The notes below the pieces were generated by a model, which saw nothing but the letters and a program-made list of their open reading frames with translations, was not told the DNA's origin and did not search any database. A stretch of 64,000 nucleotides of DNA from Ruminiclostridium cellobioparum DSM 1351 = ATCC 15832 (lineage in GTDB: Bacteria > Bacillota > Clostridia > Acetivibrionales > DSM-1351): assembly GCF_000621505.1 (NCBI RefSeq), contig NZ_JHYD01000001.1:62001-126000 (forward strand), read 5' to 3'. The translations under genes and the position numbers were made by a program. Each line of letters starts with the position of its first letter. Within the stretch, counting starts at the first letter, position 1. Below, piece by piece: positions 1 through 9,238 of the stretch.

Positions 1-1
1 A

Positions 2-523
2 CGCATCATAAAAGGTGTGGAACTGAACATCGTCAGCTATGACGGAGAGGTGGATCTGCCCCGGAGGTATTTGAAAGGGCTGGAACTGGTTCTGGCAAGC
101 TTTCATGACATATGTATAGTTCCTTCAACTGTGGAAAACCATACAAGGGCTGCAATAAAAGTACTGGAAAATCCATATATCGATGTTCTGGCACATCCGG
201 GAAATCCCCAGTTCCAGATAGACATCGAAAAGGTGGTAAAAGCGGCAAAAGAAAATAACAAGCTTATAGAAATAAACAACCATTCCTTTTATGTCAGAAA
301 GGGAAGTGAAAACAATTGCAGGGAAATCCTGCGCATGTGCAAAGAATACGGTGTCAGGATAACAACCGGAAGTGATGCACACATAAGTTTTAATATCGGA
401 AAGTTTGAAAATGTAAAAAGATTGATTGCAGAGGTTGATATGCCCGAGGAACTGGTCATAACCACTTCTGTTGAAAAAATGGAAGATTATCTGCTGGAAA
501 GGCAGAAAAGAATAAAGGGATGA
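2..523 (+). CDS. PHP-domain phosphatase/hydrolase, YcdX family (5' partial)
   Basis: The reading frame is already open at the left edge, so the N-terminus is outside the window. The visible 173 residues are the C-terminal part of a PHP (polymerase and histidinol phosphatase) metal-dependent phosphoesterase. Seen: a GVELNIVSYDGEVDL segment, a metal-binding HPGNP motif and a GSDAH motif near the C-terminus, the order found in YcdX-type hydrolases. The family uses a trinuclear metal site; the substrate here is unknown. The gene lies 45 bp upstream of murB in the same direction and may share its transcript. The GTG at 17 is internal to the domain and not a likely start. Confidence 0.85.
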   Translation, partial: RIIKGVELNIVSYDGEVDLPRRYLKGLELVLASFHDICIVPSTVENHTRAAIKVLENPYIDVLAHPGNPQFQIDIEKVVKAAKENNKLIEINNHSFYVRKGSENNCREILRMCKEYGVRITTGSDAHISFNIGKFENVKRLIAEVDMPEELVITTSVEKMEDYLLERQKRIKG

Positions 524-568
524 GCGAATTGCGTTTGTTCATCTTTTAGAAAGGTTGAGTGCTGAAAT

Positions 569-1483
569 TTGGAGAATAAAGAATTGGTTAAAAAGCTTAC
601 TTCATTATTGGGAGAAGAAAGAGTTTTAATTAATGAACCTATGAGCGGGCACACATCGTTTAAAATCGGAGGGCCGGCTGATATATTGGCAATCCCTGAT
701 AATACGGCTCAGCTGGGGGAAATGGTCAAATACTTTGCAAGCTCGGGCACGCCGTATATGATCATGGGCAACGGCACAAACCTGTTGGTCTCCGACAGGG
801 GCATCAGGGGAGTGGTTGTCAAGATTTTTGACAATCTTCAAAATTTTACCGTGCAGGATGAATTTTTGGAATTTGAAGCAGGAATACTGATAGCAAGGGC
901 AGCTAAAATAGCCCTGGCAAATTCTCTCTCAGGTCTGGAGTTTGCAGAAGGAATCCCGGGGACCATGGGAGGAGCCGTAACAATGAATGCAGGCGCTTAC
1001 ACGGGCGAGATGTCCATGGTTGTCCAGGAGACCGAATATATGGACAGGGAAGGAAATATTAAAACAGTAAGGGGAGAACAACATTGTTTTTCCTATAGAT
1101 CAAGTGTGATTCAAAGATCAAAGGGAATAGTTATTAAAACCCGGCTAAAGCTAAGGAAAGACGACCCTGAAAAAATAAAGGCATTTATGGATGATTTTAA
1201 TTTCAAGCGCAAGGATAAGCAGCCCCTGGAATGGCCCAGCGCCGGGAGTGTATTTAAAAGGCCGGCAGGACATTTTGTAGGGAAGCTGATAGATGACAGC
1301 GGGTTGAGGGGCTTTGGCATTGGAGGAGCTCAAATCTCCGACAAGCACAGCGGCTTTATAATCAACCGGGGAAATGCAACCTGTCACGATGTGCTTAATT
1401 TGATCAAACACATACAAAACACGGTAAATCAGAAATTTAACATACAGCTGGAACCTGAAATAAGAATTATAGGAGATTTATAA
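569..1483 (+). CDS. murB: UDP-N-acetylenolpyruvoylglucosamine reductase
   Basis: MurB is the FAD- and NADPH-dependent reductase that makes UDP-N-acetylmuramate in cytoplasmic peptidoglycan synthesis. The 304-residue length suits the Gram-positive (type II) family. Seen: GHTSFKIGGPAD near residue 27, the FAD-binding GNGTNLLVSD, GIPGTMGGAVTMNAGAY, the YRSS segment, the SAGSVFKRP segment carrying the catalytic Ser, and a C-terminal EPEIRIIG with the catalytic Glu. The start is a TTG; its ribosome binding site is weak, but the N-terminal length matches the family. It precedes rapZ by about 100 bp, the common clostridial order. Confidence 0.95.
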   Translation: MENKELVKKLTSLLGEERVLINEPMSGHTSFKIGGPADILAIPDNTAQLGEMVKYFASSGTPYMIMGNGTNLLVSDRGIRGVVVKIFDNLQNFTVQDEFLEFEAGILIARAAKIALANSLSGLEFAEGIPGTMGGAVTMNAGAYTGEMSMVVQETEYMDREGNIKTVRGEQHCFSYRSSVIQRSKGIVIKTRLKLRKDDPEKIKAFMDDFNFKRKDKQPLEWPSAGSVFKRPAGHFVGKLIDDSGLRGFGIGGAQISDKHSGFIINRGNATCHDVLNLIKHIQNTVNQKFNIQLEPEIRIIGDL

Positions 1484-1589
1484 TCATTTCAAGAAATGGG
1501 AAGTTATTATTTGATCATTCCTTATATACATTGCCATAACAGTGACGGTATAGGATAATATATACAGAAGATATGGGGGCTCGAAAGAC

Positions 1590-2465
1590 ATGAGATTCGT
1601 AATAGTAACTGGAATGTCCGGGGCGGGGAAAAGCCTTGTAACTAAATATCTGGAAGACATCGGCTTTTTCTGTGTGGATAATCTGCCTCCGGCGCTGATA
1701 CCGAAGTTTGCTGAAATAAGTGCACAGAGTGAAGGCAAAATGGAAAAAATCGCACTGGTTATTGATATAAGAGGCGGTGCATTGCTCCATGACCTGTTTC
1801 CGGCACTTAATGAGGTGAAGCAGTCGGGCTTCTCTTACGAAATTCTTTTCCTCGAAGCCGACGACGATGTGCTGGTCAAGCGGTACAAGGAGAGCAGGAG
1901 GCAGCATCCCCTGTCGCCGGAAGGCCGTCTTGTCAAGGGGATCAAGGAGGAAAGAAAAGCTCTTGAAACAATAAAATCAAAGGCAAATTATATAGTAGAT
2001 ACTTCAACACTTGCAACGAGGCAGCTTAAGCAGGAGATCAACAGTATTTTTGTAGAGGGAAAGACTTTCAAGGGCATTATAATCAATATATTATCCTTTG
2101 GCTTCAAATACGGGATACCCACCGACTGTGATCTGGTATTTGATGTGAGATTTATCCCCAATCCATACTACATTGCGCCCATGAAGCACAAAACCGGCAA
2201 GGATGATATGGTAAGGGCTTTTGTACTTGAGGCTTCAGAGACAAAGACATTTTTTGAAAAACTTGATGATATGCTGGATTTTCTCATTCCCAATTACATC
2301 AAGGAGGGTAAATCGCAGCTTGATATCGGAATAGGCTGTACCGGCGGAAGGCACAGGTCTGTGGCCATTGCCGATGAGCTGTTCAGAAGACTTGAAGCCA
2401 AGCTGCACAGGGTTATTATTGAACACAGGGATATAGAGAAAGATGGTAGAGGGGTTGGAAAATGA
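1590..2465 (+). CDS. rapZ: RNase adapter / nucleotide-binding protein RapZ (YvcJ)
   Basis: This 291-residue P-loop protein belongs to the RapZ/YvcJ family. The N-terminal Walker A is GMSGAGKS (residues about 8-15), and the C-terminal domain carries the family signature [16 protein letters not shown]. In E. coli RapZ tunes glucosamine-6-phosphate synthesis through small RNA decay; in Firmicutes YvcJ binds and hydrolyses nucleotides and has been linked to competence. Its TGA stop overlaps the yvcK ATG by four bases, so the two are translationally coupled. It forms the conserved rapZ-yvcK-whiA block, here interrupted by a glucosidase gene. Confidence 0.95.
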   Translation: MRFVIVTGMSGAGKSLVTKYLEDIGFFCVDNLPPALIPKFAEISAQSEGKMEKIALVIDIRGGALLHDLFPALNEVKQSGFSYEILFLEADDDVLVKRYKESRRQHPLSPEGRLVKGIKEERKALETIKSKANYIVDTSTLATRQLKQEINSIFVEGKTFKGIIINILSFGFKYGIPTDCDLVFDVRFIPNPYYIAPMKHKTGKDDMVRAFVLEASETKTFFEKLDDMLDFLIPNYIKEGKSQLDIGIGCTGGRHRSVAIADELFRRLEAKLHRVIIEHRDIEKDGRGVGK

Positions 2466-3787
2466 GGGCTTCTGATTTATTGATTCCGGGCTTTGGAATT
2501 AGAAGGTGGAGTTTGCTGCTTGTTGCGGGCCTGTCATTAATATGCTTTGCTATTATACTGGTGCTTAAGTATTACAGTTACGGCGCCCTGTTTATTATTT
2601 CAATGATTTTGCTGGCCTGTGCGGGAGTCGTAACTGTTTTGGGTTCATTGAAGGCCCTGATAAACTCCATATTAAAAGACATTAATCACAGAAATATAAG
2701 TTCAACTTTAAATGCCGAGGGTTTGAGCAACCTTTTACATGAAAAAAGGATTCTGGTAAAGGGCCCCAAAATTGTTGCAATTGGCGGAGGGACAGGACTT
2801 TCCACAATGCTCAGGGGTCTGAAGCAATACACCTCAAACCTTACCGCACTTGTTACGGTGGCTGATGACGGGGGCGGTTCGGGTATGCTGAGAGACGATC
2901 TGGGCATGCTTCCTCCGGGCGATATTCGAAACTGTATCCTGGCGCTGGCCGATACCGAACCCATCATGCAGAAATTGCTTCAGTACAGGTTTCAGGACGG
3001 AATGCTCAAGGGTCAGAGCTTCGGCAATCTTTTTCTTGCCGCCATGGACGGGATATCCGACAGCTTTGAAGAGGCCGTCAAAAAGATGAGTGACGTACTT
3101 GCCGTTACAGGAACGGTACTTCCAATAACACTTGATGACGTCAGACTGTGCGCCGAGATCGAAAACGGAGAGACCATACTGGGCGAGCACAATATCGGGC
3201 ATAGAAACCGGGAAAGCAGGGCAAGGATAAATAAGGTCTTTTTTAATCAGTCCAATGTCAGACCGCTGGAAGAAGCGGTTGCTTCCATAATGGAGGCAGA
3301 TATAGTTGTTCTGGGCCCCGGAAGCCTCTATACAAGTATAATTCCAAACCTTCTGGTAGAAGGAGTCTGTGAAGCCCTGCTCAAAACCAGGGCAATTGTG
3401 GTCTATGTCTGCAATGTTATGACACAGCCCTGTGAAACCGAGGAGTATACACTCAGTGACCATATCAGGGCCATTGAAAAACACTCCAAAAAGGGCATTA
3501 TTGATTTCTGTGTTGTAAATACCGCACCTATTCCCCAGGAGTTAAATGAAAGATACAGACAGGACGGTGCCGAGCTTGTGAAGGTTGATTCCGAGGTTGT
3601 TGAAAAAATGGGAATAGAATTGATCACAGGTGATTTTAAAGCAGTAACCAACAATTATGTCAGACATGATTCCAACAAGCTGGCAAAGAAAATAATAGAG
3701 CTGGTTTCAGATCTGGTGCTGTCAAAAGACAAGGAAAGAATCCTGGATTATTACTACTCCAGGGACAGGATAAATAAAATCGGGTAA
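2462..3787 (+). CDS. yvcK: YvcK-family gluconeogenesis/cell-shape factor with N-terminal membrane anchor
   Basis: The UDP-sugar-binding YvcK core (residues about 105-430) shows the [17 protein letters not shown] loop, the [26 protein letters not shown] segment and [16 protein letters not shown]. In B. subtilis YvcK is needed for growth on gluconeogenic carbon sources and influences cell-wall synthesis. The protein is 441 residues, longer than the roughly 320 of B. subtilis, because two hydrophobic segments (about residues 17-38 and 42-63) precede the core and should anchor it in the membrane. Its start overlaps the rapZ stop. Confidence 0.93.
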   Translation: MRASDLLIPGFGIRRWSLLLVAGLSLICFAIILVLKYYSYGALFIISMILLACAGVVTVLGSLKALINSILKDINHRNISSTLNAEGLSNLLHEKRILVKGPKIVAIGGGTGLSTMLRGLKQYTSNLTALVTVADDGGGSGMLRDDLGMLPPGDIRNCILALADTEPIMQKLLQYRFQDGMLKGQSFGNLFLAAMDGISDSFEEAVKKMSDVLAVTGTVLPITLDDVRLCAEIENGETILGEHNIGHRNRESRARINKVFFNQSNVRPLEEAVASIMEADIVVLGPGSLYTSIIPNLLVEGVCEALLKTRAIVVYVCNVMTQPCETEEYTLSDHIRAIEKHSKKGIIDFCVVNTAPIPQELNERYRQDGAELVKVDSEVVEKMGIELITGDFKAVTNNYVRHDSNKLAKKIIELVSDLVLSKDKERILDYYYSRDRINKIG

Positions 3788-3793
3788 CGGGAA

Positions 3794-5827
3794 ATGGTGG
3801 AGTTAATGGAGTTTGGTAAAAGCTGCTGGTATGATTATCATCAGGGAAGCGAAAGGGAATGGATAGTGACAAACGGGACGGGAGGTTATGCCTCGTTATC
3901 CCTTATCGGCTCCAACAGCAGAAGGTATCACGGCCTGCTGGTGGGAGCTCTTAAACCTCCTACAAGCAGATATCTGCTTTTGTCAAACCTGCTTGAGGAT
4001 ATAATTTTCGCCGACGGCAGTCAGGTATCCCTGTCCTCTTTCATGACAAAGGACTTTAATAATAAAGAGTACATAAATCACGGCTATGACAGGCTCACAA
4101 GGGTGAAATACGATTTTTTTCCAGAGTTCACCTTTAACCATGAGGATATTGTCATAAAGAAAAAAATAGCCATGAAACAGGGAGAGAATACCACGGCGGT
4201 GCTCTACGAAATAAGGAACGGCTCCAGGAAGGCTTCTCTCAAACTCACACCGCTGGTCAATTTCAGGGACCATCACCACAGGAGTCTTAAAGAAAATCTT
4301 GATTTTGTGACAAGAATTATCGGCAGCGAAATGAATGTTTATCCTGCCGGTTCGACCGTCAGCCTCCGCATGGGAGTAAATGGAGGACAAATCAGGAAGC
4401 TGGAGGATTGTTACTTTTATAATATGTTTTACACACTTGAGCAGGAGCGGGGACTTGACTGCCTGGAGGATCATTTCATTCCCGGCTTTTTCAGTGTTGA
4501 ATTGAACCCGTGGGAATGCAAAACCGTTGCTTTTACGGCTTCCTGCTGTGAGGGAGTGGACCTGGACGGTGAGATGCAGGACGCATTCAATCCCGAAAAA
4601 CAGCTTTCTGACGCGGTGCAGGTCATATCCGACCGGATGGGCCGCATGGAACAGCTGCTAAAAAGAACAGGTTATTCATCCGGTCTGGTCAAAAAGCTGG
4701 TGCTGGCCGCAGATAACTTCATTGTTTACAGGAACTCCACAAAGGCCAGCACAATAATTGCCGGTTACCCGTGGTTCACCGACTGGGGCAGGGACACAAT
4801 GATAGCCTTTACAGGATTGACCCTTACCACAGGCAGGTTTGCCGACGCAAAAGAGATTTTGTATACCTTTTCAAGATATGTTGATTACGGACTTATACCC
4901 AATATGTTTCCCGACGACGGTGAAAAGCCCGCATACAACAGTGTGGATGCCGCCCTGTGGTATTTCGAGGCAGTAAACAGCTATTTGAAATATACCGGGA
5001 ATTTTGAATTTATCAAAGAGGAGATATACCCCTGCCTGAAAAATATATGTGAGCATTTTATGAACGGAACCATATATGATATCGCAATGACAGGTGACGG
5101 ACTTATAACAGCCGGAAATGAAAATACCCAATTGACCTGGATGGACGCAAAGGTGGGAGACTGGGTGGTCACCCCCAGACACGGGAAGGCAGTGGAGATA
5201 AATGCCCTGTGGTACAACGGCCTGATGATAATGTCGGAACTGGCACAAAAGTTTACCGACAGGGATGTATACCTGGAGCCGGCTTCAAAAACAAAAGCCT
5301 CCTTTGAAAAGGTGTTTTGGAATGAGGAACAGCAGTGCCTGTACGACGTGGTTAATGAAGCCGGCAGCGACGGAAGCATCAGACCCAACCAGATACTTGC
5401 CGTGGGACTGTCCCATGCGGTATTGGAGGGCCATAGGGCCAGGAGTGTTGTGGAAAAGGTATGGAAGGAGCTGTACACGCCTTATGGCCTGAGGACTCTG
5501 TCTCCGGACAGCCGGCAGTACAGGGGCGTATACTCCGGCGACGTGTGGAGCAGGGATGGAGCATATCACCAGGGGACTGTGTGGACCTGGCTTCTGGGCA
5601 GGTTTATCAAGGCCTATGTCAGAGTCAGCGGGAATACGGCTGAAGCAAGGAGGGCTGCTCTGGATTTTATCCTGCCCTTTGCAGATCATATGAGGGATGC
5701 CGGAGTAGGAAATATTTCAGAAATTTTTGACGGCAGCAGCCCGCACCGCCCAAGGGGTTGTTTTGCTCAGGCCTGGAGCGTGGCCGAAATACTGAGGGCT
5801 GCCGTTGAAGATGCGGGGCTTGATTGA
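3794..5827 (+). CDS. Amylo-alpha-1,6-glucosidase / glycogen-debranching-type enzyme
   Basis: This 677-residue protein has a glycogen-debranching N-terminal domain (WIVTNGTGGYASLSLIGSNSRRYHGLLVG near the start) and a GH133-type (alpha/alpha)6-barrel C-terminal domain with the hallmark GYPWFTDWGRDTMIAF near residue 325. The family removes alpha-1,6-linked glucose at glycogen branch points or acts on related oligosaccharides in the cytoplasm. It starts seven bases after yvcK ends, so it is part of that operon. Its place between yvcK and whiA differs from B. subtilis, where the two are adjacent, and suggests coupling of glycogen turnover to the UDP-sugar sensor. No signal peptide is seen. Confidence 0.9.
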   Translation: MVELMEFGKSCWYDYHQGSEREWIVTNGTGGYASLSLIGSNSRRYHGLLVGALKPPTSRYLLLSNLLEDIIFADGSQVSLSSFMTKDFNNKEYINHGYDRLTRVKYDFFPEFTFNHEDIVIKKKIAMKQGENTTAVLYEIRNGSRKASLKLTPLVNFRDHHHRSLKENLDFVTRIIGSEMNVYPAGSTVSLRMGVNGGQIRKLEDCYFYNMFYTLEQERGLDCLEDHFIPGFFSVELNPWECKTVAFTASCCEGVDLDGEMQDAFNPEKQLSDAVQVISDRMGRMEQLLKRTGYSSGLVKKLVLAADNFIVYRNSTKASTIIAGYPWFTDWGRDTMIAFTGLTLTTGRFADAKEILYTFSRYVDYGLIPNMFPDDGEKPAYNSVDAALWYFEAVNSYLKYTGNFEFIKEEIYPCLKNICEHFMNGTIYDIAMTGDGLITAGNENTQLTWMDAKVGDWVVTPRHGKAVEINALWYNGLMIMSELAQKFTDRDVYLEPASKTKASFEKVFWNEEQQCLYDVVNEAGSDGSIRPNQILAVGLSHAVLEGHRARSVVEKVWKELYTPYGLRTLSPDSRQYRGVYSGDVWSRDGAYHQGTVWTWLLGRFIKAYVRVSGNTAEARRAALDFILPFADHMRDAGVGNISEIFDGSSPHRPRGCFAQAWSVAEILRAAVEDAGLD

Positions 5828-5901
5828 TGCGTGAAGTATGAGCTTGGCAGCGGGAGGCAATTCTGATTGCATACCGGCTGTCAAAGGAAGGAGCGGATGT
5901 T

Positions 5902-6855
5902 TTGTCATTTTCAACGTTAGTAAAGGACGAGCTGTGCAGAGTGGAATTGCATAACGAAACCTGCTGTATGAAATCTGAAATTTTCGGGGTTATTCTGACG
6001 GGAAACCTATTTTCCAATGAGAAAAACAACAGGAGTATAAAGATGGTGACCGAAAATGCCGCATTTGCCAGGAGAATATACTCTACTGTCAGGAAGGTAT
6101 ACGGCATAAGTCCGGAGGTTGCCATAAGGAGAAGCAGCAGGCTGAAAAAGCATGTATCATATTCGGTTATTTTTGCTTCAATGCAGCTGATTAACAAAAT
6201 GCTTTATGATTTCGGAATAAGCGCTTTTTCCGATAAAAACAATCCGGCTAAAAAGACCTTGAGAAAGGTATGCTGCAAAAAGAGTTTCCTGCGTGCTGCA
6301 TTTCTGTCAGGGGGTTCCATAAGTGACCCTGAGAAAACCTATCACCTTGAAATATCCACCCGCAATTGCTTCTGTGCGGAATTGATCAGGGAACTGCTGC
6401 AGGAGTATGGCATAAATGTGAAAATAATTGTCCGCAAAGGGAATTATGTGGCCTATATAAAGGAAGGGGAGAATATCGTTGATTTTCTCAATATTATCGG
6501 GGCGCACGGAGCATTAATGGAACTTGAGAATGTGAGGATTCTCAAGGATATGAGAAACAGCGTCAACCGTATTGTGAACTGTGAGACCGCAAACCTTGAA
6601 AAAACTGTAAATGCGTCTGTAAGGCAAATGGAAAATATAAGATTTATCAGGTCTTCAATAGGTTTGGACAAGCTGCCCGAAAATCTTGTTGAAATAGCAA
6701 ATCTGCGGCTGGAATACAGTGAGGCCAGTCTCAAGGAGCTTGGAGAAATGCTCCATCCCAGACTTGGAAAATCCGGAGTTAATCACAGGCTGAGAAAACT
6801 TGACGAGATTGCCGATCAATTGAGGGACAATCTGAAAAGAAACACTGCCAAATAA
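5902..6855 (+). CDS. whiA: DNA-binding protein WhiA
   Basis: WhiA is a 317-residue DNA-binding protein with an N-terminal LAGLIDADG-type domain (about residues 1-210, lacking nuclease activity in the family) and a C-terminal helix-turn-helix region (about 225-310, seen as ASVRQMENIRFI and LRLEYSEASLKELGEMLHP). It controls sporulation genes in Streptomyces and affects division and chromosome segregation in Bacillus. The start is TTG at 5902, with AAGGAAGGAG about ten bases upstream. It is the last gene of the rapZ-yvcK group. Confidence 0.94.
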   Translation: MSFSTLVKDELCRVELHNETCCMKSEIFGVILTGNLFSNEKNNRSIKMVTENAAFARRIYSTVRKVYGISPEVAIRRSSRLKKHVSYSVIFASMQLINKMLYDFGISAFSDKNNPAKKTLRKVCCKKSFLRAAFLSGGSISDPEKTYHLEISTRNCFCAELIRELLQEYGINVKIIVRKGNYVAYIKEGENIVDFLNIIGAHGALMELENVRILKDMRNSVNRIVNCETANLEKTVNASVRQMENIRFIRSSIGLDKLPENLVEIANLRLEYSEASLKELGEMLHPRLGKSGVNHRLRKLDEIADQLRDNLKRNTAK

Positions 6856-6880
6856 AGGTAAATTAAGGGAAATATTGAAT
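6854..6880 (+). promoter_or_regulatory. Possible sigma-H-type promoter for spoIIA
   Basis: AAAGGTAAA (6854-6862) and GAAT (6877-6880) resemble the sigma-H -35 (RnAGGAwww) and -10 (GAAT) elements at suitable spacing, about 80 bases before spoIIAA. The spoIIA operon is sigma-H/Spo0A driven in Bacillus. The match is imperfect and no Spo0A box was identified with confidence. Confidence 0.3.
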
Positions 6881-6959
6881 AGTATATTGTCATATTAACG
6901 GCAGCTGCACTGTTAAAACAATCTATACCAGTGTACTGTAAAATAAGGAGGCAATATAC

Positions 6960-7301
6960 TTGGATGTAAAGTTACTAAGGAAGGGAACCACTCTGGTTAT
7001 CAGAATAATGGAGGATATGGACCATCATTCGGCTCAATACCTGAGGCAAAAGATTGACAGCGAGATTATCAAGTCAACAGTAAAAAATATAATTTTTGAT
7101 TTTTCAAAAGTGAATTTTATGGATAGTTCAGGAATTGGTATAGTTGTAGGCAGGTATAAAAATATTCAGAAACTTAACGGCAGAGCTGCAATAGTAAATG
7201 CCAATCCTAAATTAATGCAAATATTCGAGATGTCCGGTGTTCTAAAAATAATTCCGGCCTATGCCGATTTGGAGGATGCGCTTACCTCCATGTGCGGATA
7301 A
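6960..7301 (+). CDS. spoIIAA: Anti-sigma F factor antagonist SpoIIAA
   Basis: This 113-residue STAS-domain protein carries FMDSSGIGIVVGRYK, where the second Ser (about residue 57) is the site phosphorylated by SpoIIAB. Unphosphorylated SpoIIAA releases sigma-F from SpoIIAB in the forespore. The TTG start lies eight bases after an AAGGAGG at 6945-6951. It is the first gene of the canonical spoIIAA-spoIIAB-sigF operon. Confidence 0.95.
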   Translation: MDVKLLRKGTTLVIRIMEDMDHHSAQYLRQKIDSEIIKSTVKNIIFDFSKVNFMDSSGIGIVVGRYKNIQKLNGRAAIVNANPKLMQIFEMSGVLKIIPAYADLEDALTSMCG

Positions 7302-7401
7302 CCGGAGCCTTTATATTAGCCTGGAAATGGCTTGACACAAGTGTTTTTATCACTATTTGTTGGCAGCCACGTATTAATGCGTGAATGCAGAGGGAGTTTT
7401 T

Positions 7402-7827
7402 ATGCAGCTTATAAATGAAATGAAACTTGAATTTATGAGTAAATCAAATAATGAGGCATTTGGCAGGATAGTTGCGGCTGCATTTGCATCGCAGCTGGAT
7501 CCTACTGTTGAAGAACTTGCAGATATAAAGACTGCTGTTTCGGAGGCAGTAACAAACGCTATAATCCACGGATATGAGAACAATTCCGGTATGGTCAGAA
7601 TGGTATGCAGATTATATGACGACGGAATTGAAATCGTAATTTCCGACGAGGGAAAAGGAATAGAGGATGTGGAACTTGCACGGCAGCCTCTATACACCTC
7701 CAAACCTGACATGGAACGCTCCGGAATGGGCTTTACAGTAATGGAAAGCTTCATGGACAGAGTGGACATCGTATCTGAACCTGATAAAGGAACCACTGTT
7801 ACATTATTTAAGAATATAAAGTCCTGA
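7402..7827 (+). CDS. spoIIAB: Anti-sigma F factor / serine kinase SpoIIAB
   Basis: SpoIIAB is a GHKL-fold kinase that holds sigma-F inactive and phosphorylates SpoIIAA. Seen: the N-box [23 protein letters not shown] and [15 protein letters not shown]. The frame opens at a GTG at 7381, but the ATG at 7402 follows AGAGGGAG by six bases and aligns with the known N-terminus of the family ([15 protein letters not shown]...), so 7402 is chosen, giving 141 residues. Confidence 0.94.
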   Translation: MQLINEMKLEFMSKSNNEAFGRIVAAAFASQLDPTVEELADIKTAVSEAVTNAIIHGYENNSGMVRMVCRLYDDGIEIVISDEGKGIEDVELARQPLYTSKPDMERSGMGFTVMESFMDRVDIVSEPDKGTTVTLFKNIKS

Positions 7828-7988
7828 TTATCTTATTTTAATTACCAGGGGTAAGTTTTTTTATACATGCGCATGTAAATATTTACTATAAATGTATAAA
7901 AATATATGGGCTTGCCAATAATGTTGATATGAGCAGTATTTGCTAACAGCAGTATGTGTAATATGTGACGGAAAGGTTTAGGTAAGCT

Positions 7989-8735
7989 ATGAAGGATATG
8001 ACCGATGAAGCAGTTCTAACACTTATCATAAATGCTAAAGCCGGGGATAGACAGGCTCAGGCTACTTTAGTCGAAAAGAATATAGGTCTGGTTTGGAGCA
8101 TAGTGAAAAGGTTTCAAAACAGAGGTTACGAGGTTGATGATTTATATCAGATAGGAAGCATCGGACTTATTAAGGCCATTAATAAATTCGATATATCTTA
8201 TGATGTAAAGTTTTCTACATATGCAGTACCTATGATTATCGGGGAAATCAAGAGATTTATAAGAGATGACGGTATAATCAAGGTCAGCAGATCGTTAAAG
8301 GAAATTGCGTCAAAAGCCCGCATCACAAAAGAGATCATCAGCAAGGAGCTCGGCAGGGAACCGTCTGTCAATGAAATCGCAGAACGAATGAATGTGTCTC
8401 CTGAAGAGCTTGTACTTGCACTTGAAGCGGGCTGTACGCCGGAATCCCTCTACAGTACGGTAGGGGAAGGCGACAACACCCCCATCTTATTGATTGACCG
8501 TATAAATGCCGACAACAACAGCAGTGAAGTGGATCTAATAGATAAAATCGCCATACGGCAGATTTTGGATTCACTGGATGCCAGGGAACGGCAGATAATC
8601 ATTCTGAGATATTTCAAGGAAAAAACCCAGGTCCAGATTGCCAAACTGTTGGGAATATCACAGGTCCAGGTGTCGAGAATAGAGAAAAAGATATTGAAGG
8701 ATATAAAGCATAAAATGATTGCCAACGGAAATTGA
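7989..8735 (+). CDS. sigF: RNA polymerase sporulation sigma factor SigF
   Basis: Sigma-F is the first forespore-specific sigma factor. The 248 residues show region 2 (DDLYQIGSIGLIKAINKFD followed by FSTYAVPMIIGEIKRFIRDDG), region 3 with GREPSVNEIAERM, and region 4 with LDARERQIIILRYF and the recognition helix TQVQIAKLLGISQVQVSRIEKK. It lies 161 bp after spoIIAB. The TGA stop is also the first three bases of a long palindrome. Confidence 0.95.
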   Translation: MKDMTDEAVLTLIINAKAGDRQAQATLVEKNIGLVWSIVKRFQNRGYEVDDLYQIGSIGLIKAINKFDISYDVKFSTYAVPMIIGEIKRFIRDDGIIKVSRSLKEIASKARITKEIISKELGREPSVNEIAERMNVSPEELVLALEAGCTPESLYSTVGEGDNTPILLIDRINADNNSSEVDLIDKIAIRQILDSLDARERQIIILRYFKEKTQVQIAKLLGISQVQVSRIEKKILKDIKHKMIANGN

Positions 8736-8993
8736 TTAACACGTTGTGCAAGTTTATTAATTCTTTAAAATGACATTACTGATACACCAGTACTTCCGTA
8801 CGAACGTCAAGCAATGGGTGCACACAAAGAGCTTACTTGAAATAGTACGGTTCACAACAAGCATTTTGGCCTACAAATTTCAGTAAGCTCTTTTAACCGT
8901 GCTACCCATTGCTTGAAGTTGTACTCGCGTACTGGTGTATTATAGATTTTCTATCCATCACCAAAATAATAAACTTGCACAAGGAGTTAATCA
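8733..8993. repeat. 261-bp imperfect palindrome, MITE-like element (locus A)
   Basis: The two arms pair over nearly their whole length: 8733-8740 with 8986-8993 (TGATTAAC), 8744-8759 with 8967-8982 (16 bp perfect, TTGTGCAAGTTTATTA), 8782-8793 with 8929-8940 (12 bp perfect), 8807-8819 with 8904-8916 (13 bp perfect) and 8826-8843 with 8877-8893 (one bulge). A loop of about 33 nt remains (8844-8876). There is no ORF inside. The terminal 27 bases on each side match a motif found at two other loci here. It looks like a non-autonomous element inserted at the end of sigF; a giant hairpin or attenuator in the mRNA is the alternative. Confidence 0.8.
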
Positions 8994-9020
8994 GGACCTA
9001 ATACGGACAGGGGACTTTGT

Positions 9021-9161
9021 ATGCAAAGAATAATCGGCATTGTAAAAAACAGGACTGTTTTAGTAATATTATGTATTCTATTGCTCTGTATCATAATTGC
9101 AGTAATTGCATTTATGGGAGCATCAACGGGTGACACACCTAAAAAGGCTGAATTTGTGTAA
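9021..9161 (+). CDS. Small single-span membrane protein between sigF and spoVAC
   Basis: A 46-residue ORF begins with ATG at 9021, seven bases after ACAGGGGA, and ends with TAA. It has a basic N-terminus (MQRIIGIVKNR), one strongly hydrophobic span (about residues 13-33) and a short polar tail. No family is recognised. Its place directly before spoVAC in the same direction suggests expression in the developing forespore, but that is inference. Confidence 0.6.
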   Translation: MQRIIGIVKNRTVLVILCILLLCIIIAVIAFMGASTGDTPKKAEFV

Positions 9162-9176
9162 CATTTAATTGATTTT

Positions 9177-9231
9177 CCGTAATAATTTCAGGAAATCTGC
9201 AAAAAATATTCTGGTAAATTCATTATTACGG
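9177..9231 (+). promoter_or_regulatory. Inverted repeat ending in the spoVAC ribosome binding site
   Basis: CCGTAATAAT (9177-9186) is a perfect 10-bp complement of ATTATTACGG (9222-9231). The right arm runs into the GGAGGGG ribosome binding site of spoVAC. It could be an operator or an mRNA hairpin limiting translation; no specific factor can be named. Confidence 0.4.
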
Positions 9232-9238
9232 AGGGGCT

